A stretch of 7,377 nucleotides of DNA from contig CAYLJO010000278.1 in the NCBI GenBank assembly GCA_964383905.1, positions 1-7,377 of the forward strand, read 5' to 3'. The stretch is from CAYLJO01 sp964383905. Its GTDB lineage: Bacteria; Acidobacteriota; Blastocatellia; Pyrinomonadales; Pyrinomonadaceae. Positions within the stretch are counted from its first letter, which is position 1. Every line of letters begins with the position of its first letter. The position numbers were made by a program, and so were the translations under genes. Positions 4,938-7,377 of the stretch are shown piece after piece. The notes beneath the pieces were generated by a model. The model searched no databases. It was not told the DNA's origin and saw only the letters and a program-made list of their open reading frames with translations.

Positions 4938-5651
4938 ATGGCTCAATACGCAACAGCCTATCGAACTGTCATGGTGGTCGAGGATGATGAGGACACCCGC
5001 TTAATGCTGCGGCGCACTCTAGAGGTCTGCGGTTACCAGGTGAGGGAAGCCGTCAACAGCCGGGAAGCCATCAAGGTAGCCAGCAGGAGGTGTCCTGATC
5101 TGATCCTGCTGGACTTGGGTCAGCCGGTGGTGGATGGGTTGGCGGCGGCGCGCTCTCTGCGTGAAGTCAAGGAGTTATGTCATGTTCCGATTGTGGCGAT
5201 CACGGCCTACGATGGGTTTGGGTTTGAGGAGGCGGCGTTTGCGGCAGGGTGCGACGAATACCTCATCAAGCCGTTTGATTTCGAGCAGTTAGCAACAATT
5301 TTGCAGCGATTTCTGATCATGGAGCCGAACCTGGCATCCGATGGCGGGATCGAGCGCCGCCGCAAACCACGGATCTATCAACCGTTCCCGGCCACCCTCC
5401 GCGCCCTCGATCAACACGGCCACAGGTTTGAGGCCACCACCACCCTCGATAACCTCAGCGCCGGCGGGTTCTACCTGCGGCTGACGCGGCCCGTCGAGAA
5501 AGGGGCGAAGGTGTCGATTGTCACTCGTCTGTCGACAGGCCCGGCGCAGGGGCCACTCGTGGTGATGCGAGGCACAGTCGTTCGTACGGAGCCACAGGCC
5601 GATGGGAGGTATGGCATCGCGGTGATGATTAAGCAGCGCCGCTTCCTCTAA
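4938..5651 (+). CDS. Response regulator with REC receiver and PilZ output domain
   Basis: A 237-aa two-domain signalling protein. Residues 10-126 form a receiver domain: acidic pair E15-D16, phospho-acceptor D59 in LLDLGQP, T89 and K111 before P112 all match CheY-like receivers; the usual Met after the acceptor is Gln (GQP). Residues 139-237 form a PilZ domain with the cyclic-di-GMP motif R141-x3-R145 and N172-x-S174-x-x-G177. Expected role: phosphorylation by an unlinked histidine kinase modulates, or combines with, c-di-GMP binding to steer motility, adhesion or exopolysaccharide processes in the cytosol. No kinase is adjacent. Start ATG 4938 follows GTGAGG with 10-nt spacing and an in-frame TGA at 4923-4925, so no longer N-terminus is possible. 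There is no DNA-binding output domain. Confidence 0.92.
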   Translation: MAQYATAYRTVMVVEDDEDTRLMLRRTLEVCGYQVREAVNSREAIKVASRRCPDLILLDLGQPVVDGLAAARSLREVKELCHVPIVAITAYDGFGFEEAAFAAGCDEYLIKPFDFEQLATILQRFLIMEPNLASDGGIERRRKPRIYQPFPATLRALDQHGHRFEATTTLDNLSAGGFYLRLTRPVEKGAKVSIVTRLSTGPAQGPLVVMRGTVVRTEPQADGRYGIAVMIKQRRFL

Positions 5652-5765
5652 ACCTCACAGATCACTCATAACCTAACACCTCTCCGCAAGGCGCTGCACT
5701 TCATCGTCGCTGATGCAGGCTCGGATATTTCCGTGCGGTCGGAGTGAATAATGGCTCAAAAAGTA

Positions 5766-5794
5766 AAGGGTGAGTCGTCTCATAACTCACCCTT
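5766..5794 (-). terminator. Rho-independent terminator of the Gly/Gln-rich gene, possibly bidirectional
   Basis: AAGGGTGAGT (5766-5775) and ACTCACCCTT (5785-5794) form a perfect 10-bp stem with a 9-nt loop. On the minus strand it is followed by TACTTTTTGAG, a good T-tract, about 50 nt past the stop of the minus-strand gene. On the plus strand the downstream T content is weaker (CAACAACTTTCT), but it may also stop transcripts of the REC-PilZ gene. Confidence 0.82.
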
Positions 5795-5843
5795 CAACAA
5801 CTTTCTAATTATCATTACAGGTTAGGCTGTGCTGATGGTTGTT

Positions 5844-6089
5844 CTAACGACCGCCCTGGCCGCCACCTTTCTGACCGCCGCCGCCCTGCTGGCCACCGCC
5901 ACCACCTTGACGACCGCCTTGGCCGCCACCGCCGCCGCCCTGCTGGCCACCTTGGCCGCCACCCTGACGACCGCCCTGGCCGCCACCGCCTTGCTGGCCG
6001 CCACCTTTCTGACCGCCGCCACCCTGTTGGCCGCCACCGCTGCCGCTTTGGCCGCCACCGCCCTGACCAGGTCTGTTTTGCTGTGCCAT
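5844..6089 (-). CDS. Gly/Gln-rich low-complexity small protein
   Basis: An 81-aa protein, MAQQNRPGQ followed by about 70 residues almost wholly Gly and Gln with scattered Arg and Lys (units such as GGQQGGGGQKGGG and GGQGGRQGGG). No signal peptide, membrane helix or known domain; it should be disordered and soluble. The start is ATG 6089-6087, because a full GGAGGAG Shine-Dalgarno (6102-6096) lies 6 nt upstream. An ATG five codons earlier overlaps that Shine-Dalgarno and is rejected. Reality is supported by the strong ribosome-binding site, a dedicated terminator 50 nt after the stop, and a palindromic leader. Other frames across the repeat are also open, which is expected of GGC/CAG-rich repeats. 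Role unknown: abundant stress-related or RNA-interacting low-complexity protein are possibilities, not conclusions. Confidence 0.7.
   Translation of the reverse strand: MAQQNRPGQGGGGQSGSGGGQQGGGGQKGGGQQGGGGQGGRQGGGQGGQQGGGGGGQGGRQGGGGGQQGGGGQKGGGQGGR
5847..6075. repeat. Imperfect GC-rich tandem repeats within the Gly/Gln-rich gene
   Basis: Short units built on GGCCGCCACC / GACCGCC recur throughout. A 21-nt block is identical at 5847-5867 and 5967-5987 (offset 120), and another 21-nt block is identical at 5862-5882 and 6000-6020 (offset 138). All offsets are multiples of three, so copy-number changes would keep the frame. Confidence 0.75.
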
Positions 6090-6095
6090 CTCAAG

Positions 6096-6102
6096 CTCCT
6101 CC
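6096..6102 (-). promoter_or_regulatory. Strong Shine-Dalgarno deciding the Gly/Gln-rich gene start
   Basis: On the minus strand GGAGGAG precedes ATG 6089-6087 with a 6-nt spacer, near-ideal for initiation, and fixes the start at the second of two in-frame ATGs. Confidence 0.75.
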
Positions 6103-6110
6103 ATGTTAAA

Positions 6111-6141
6111 GGTTCATGTTTTTATGAACCCGTGGACTATA
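6111..6141 (-). promoter_or_regulatory. Leader palindrome with an upstream -10-like box, Gly/Gln-rich gene
   Basis: GGTTCAT (6111-6117) and ATGAACC (6124-6130) form a perfect 7-bp stem with a 6-nt loop, just upstream of the Shine-Dalgarno. On the minus strand TATAGT (6141-6136) would place transcription start near 6130, i.e. at the foot of the palindrome. No good -35 is seen, so the promoter part is uncertain. The palindrome could be a 5'-end mRNA hairpin or an operator. Confidence 0.4.
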
Positions 6142-6342
6142 CGGCATTCAATGCTGACTGGCGACGTTAGGAAGGGACAGCACGGCGCCAACAGGCATTA
6201 AATGGAATAGTTTAAAAAGGGGGCTTGACTTAGAGTATATCAGGCGGAAGATTATTACAAGTTATCAAGGCTGGTCCACAATTCTCTTCCGCCACTTCTA
6301 CCGAGGTAGAGCGAAATAGCAGGGAATGTGTAGACGCTCCGG
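6142..6342. other. Non-coding gap between the Gly/Gln-rich gene and the IS element
   Basis: No gene is supported. An extended -10-like sequence TGATATACT is present on the minus strand (6242-6234), and a TTGACT -35-like box lies on the plus strand at 6225-6230 without a good partner. An alternative longer transcript of the Gly/Gln-rich gene could start from the former. Confidence 0.4.
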
Positions 6343-6369
6343 TGAACCTGACCCGGTTTGATGGACACC
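6343..6369 (+). repeat. Probable left terminal inverted repeat of the IS3 element
   Basis: Starts TGAACCTGACCC and includes TGGACACC, about 40 nt before the orfA start, where IS3-group left ends lie. The exact outer base cannot be proven because the matching right end is not in the window. Confidence 0.5.
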
Positions 6370-6409
6370 CAGATGATGCTCGATGTTATGCTCGGGCATG
6401 GAGGTGTTC

Positions 6410-6718
6410 ATGGCTGAACCGAAAAGAAAATTTACTCGCGAATTCAAACTGGAAGCCGTCCGGCTCGCCACTTGTGGCGAGCAGCCTTTAGCGCAGGTGG
6501 CCTGCGAGCTGGGGGTCGGGGCTAATCTGCTGCGGAACTGGCGGCGGCAAGTTGAAGGCCGCGAGGGGCAATCGGCAACAGAGGTCTTCCCCGGCAATGG
6601 ACGGCTGCCCAGCCAAGAGGAAGAACTCCGACGTTTGCGCCGGGAAGTCGAGACGCTGCGCCAAGAGCGCGACTTTCTAAAAAAAACGGCCCGGTACTTC
6701 GCCAAGGAATCGCGATGA
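6410..6718 (+). CDS. IS3-family transposase OrfA
   Basis: A 102-aa protein. Residues 4-46 (KRKFTREFKLEAVRLATCG ... LGVGANLLRNWRRQ) form the helix-turn-helix that binds the terminal inverted repeats. Residues 65-95 form a leucine-zipper-like coiled coil (EEELRRLRREVETLRQERDFL) for multimerisation, ending in the family's LKKTARYFAKE. Start ATG 6410 has GGAGGT just upstream; the frame is open from an earlier ATG at 6383, but that ATG lacks a ribosome-binding site and lies closer to the IS end. It overlaps orfB by ATGA (6715-6718), and the A8 run at 6679-6686 allows a -1 slip into orfB to make the OrfAB transposase. OrfA itself appears intact and could still act as a regulator of related copies. 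Confidence 0.92.
   Translation: MAEPKRKFTREFKLEAVRLATCGEQPLAQVACELGVGANLLRNWRRQVEGREGQSATEVFPGNGRLPSQEEELRRLRREVETLRQERDFLKKTARYFAKESR
6679..6686 (+). promoter_or_regulatory. Programmed -1 frameshift site (A8) in the IS3 element
   Basis: Eight A residues in the codons AAA AAA A near the end of orfA. Slipping back one base enters the orfB frame, which is open from here through the orfB ATG (NGPVLRQGIAMKYAAIK). This is the standard way IS3 elements make OrfAB. Confidence 0.7.
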
Positions 6719-7377
6719 AATACGCTGCCATCAAAGCGCACCAAGCGCAGTTCTCGGTCGCCTTGATGTGTCGCGTGCTCGGCGTCAGGTGCGCGGGCTT
6801 CCACGCCGCGCGCAAGCGTGCCTCTAGCGCCAGAGCCAGGCGTGACGAAGAGTTGCGGGTGCAGATTCGCGCCGTCCATCAAGAAAGCCGCCGCACTTAG
6901 GGTAGCTCGCGGATCCATGCTGAGTTGCATGCGCGGGGCGAGCGATGTGGCCGCAAAAGAGTCGCCCGCTTGATGCGCGCCGAAGGCTTGCGGGTAAAAG
7001 TGCACCGACGGGGGCGACCCACGACGACTGACTCGCGGCACCCGCACCCGGTGGCCGCCAACGTCCTGGCCCGCCGCTTTGCGGTCACGGAGGTCGCCGT
7101 TACCGACCGCGTCTGGGCCGGCTCGATTACTTACGTGCCGACGCGTGAGGGATGGCTGTATTTGGCCGTGATTCTGGATCTGGCAAGCCGGAAGGTGATC
7201 GGCTGGTCGATGCAGGCGACCCTTGAGGTGAGTTTGGCGCTGGCGGCGTTGGAGATGGCTTTGGAGGCGAGGTGTCCGGCCAGCGGAGTTCTCCATCGAG
7301 AGCGATCGCGCAGTGCAGTATGCGGCCTTCGACTATCAAAGATTGCTCGCCCGGCATCAGATAGTGCCGAGCATGAG
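6715..7377 (+). pseudogene. IS3-family transposase OrfB (DDE/rve integrase), broken and truncated by the window edge
   Basis: Begins MKYAAIKAHQAQFSVALMCR, the usual IS3 OrfB start, overlapping orfA. The frame stops at TAG 6898-6900 in ESRRT-stop-GSSRIHAELHARG, where the family usually has Tyr (TYGSPRIHAEL). It then continues in the same frame through GRKRVARLMRAEGL and the integrase core (VWAGSITYVPTREGWLYLAVILDLASRKVIGWSM). There the first catalytic Asp of the usual GDITY is replaced by Ser (GSITY). Around 7294-7303 a net +1 frameshift occurs: the conserved SDR-VQYA-FDYQRLLARH segment, with the second Asp, is readable only in the next frame (from about 7301). At least three independent inactivating changes show long decay. 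The C-terminal catalytic Glu region is beyond the window. Confidence 0.88.

Larger units (their letters stand above)
6343..7377 (+). mobile_element. IS3-family insertion sequence, left part, decayed
   Basis: Consists of a left end, orfA, an A8 slippage site and orfB in the -1 frame, the standard IS3-family plan. The left terminal inverted repeat probably begins at 6343 with TGAACCTGACCCGG and continues into TTTGATGGACACC, resembling IS3-group termini that start with TG and carry a TGGACAC motif. The right end, the target duplication and the third catalytic residue are outside the window. OrfB carries a stop, a frameshift and a lost catalytic Asp, so the copy should not transpose on its own. 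Confidence 0.88.

Noticed and set aside
5844..6075. Repeats considered as a CRISPR array
   Set aside because: The units are short, imperfect and GC-biased, with no unique spacers of constant length, and they code for a Gly/Gln protein.
5829..6170. 113-aa Ala/Leu/Thr-rich plus-strand frame that looks like a membrane protein
   Set aside because: It is the complement of the Gly/Gln repeat: GCC/ACC codons read as Ala, Thr and Leu. There is no Shine-Dalgarno, and the minus strand carries the initiation and termination signals.
6298..7296. 332-aa minus-strand open frame across the IS element
   Set aside because: It is antisense to the recognisable IS3 orfA and orfB; its product is Arg/Ser/Pro-rich with no motif. 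It is the typical shadow of a GC-rich gene.

Overview
This window reads as a stretch of a moderately GC-rich bacterial chromosome. No gene here fixes the taxon. The mix of a response regulator fused to PilZ, a secreted pure-TPR protein, a Gly/Gln low-complexity protein and a small SWIM zinc-finger protein would fit Acidobacteriota (for example Blastocatellia), but that is inference and was not tested against any database.

Layout. (1) Positions 1-737, minus strand: N-terminal 245 residues of an APC-superfamily amino acid/polyamine permease that runs off the left edge and probably starts at TTG. (2) 951-1565, plus: a family I inorganic pyrophosphatase with an intact DxDxxD metal motif but several substituted active-site positions. 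(3) 1669-3195, minus, convergent with the pyrophosphatase: an exported 12-TPR protein whose repeats are arranged in a three-TPR super-repeat. (4) 3196-3864: 669 bases without a credible gene, holding the TPR promoter region, some inverted repeats and a plausible tRNA promoter. (5) 3865-3940: intact tRNA-Glu(UUC) with encoded CCA, followed by an intrinsic terminator. (6) 4013-4734: a compact unit containing a degraded copy of the tRNA-Glu anticodon and T arms, a 10-bp inverted repeat whose 3' arm runs into a Shine-Dalgarno sequence, a 94-aa SWIM zinc-finger protein, a strong intercistronic hairpin and an 86-aa hypothetical protein. (7) 4938-5651, plus: a REC-PilZ response regulator. (8) 5844-6089, minus: an 81-aa Gly/Gln-rich low-complexity protein with its own terminator (5766-5794) and a palindromic leader. 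(9) 6343 to the right edge: left part of an IS3-family element with orfA, an A8 slippage site and a decayed orfB.

The genes do not form one pathway. Pyrophosphatase, permease, TPR protein and REC-PilZ regulator look like separate housekeeping or signalling transcription units. The most unusual part is 4013-4734, where tRNA-derived sequence lies in front of a short SWIM gene and RNA structure brackets it. It is best treated as an uncharacterised small accessory module. The IS3 element appears inactive: its transposase reading frame has a premature stop, a frameshift, and Ser in place of the first catalytic Asp.
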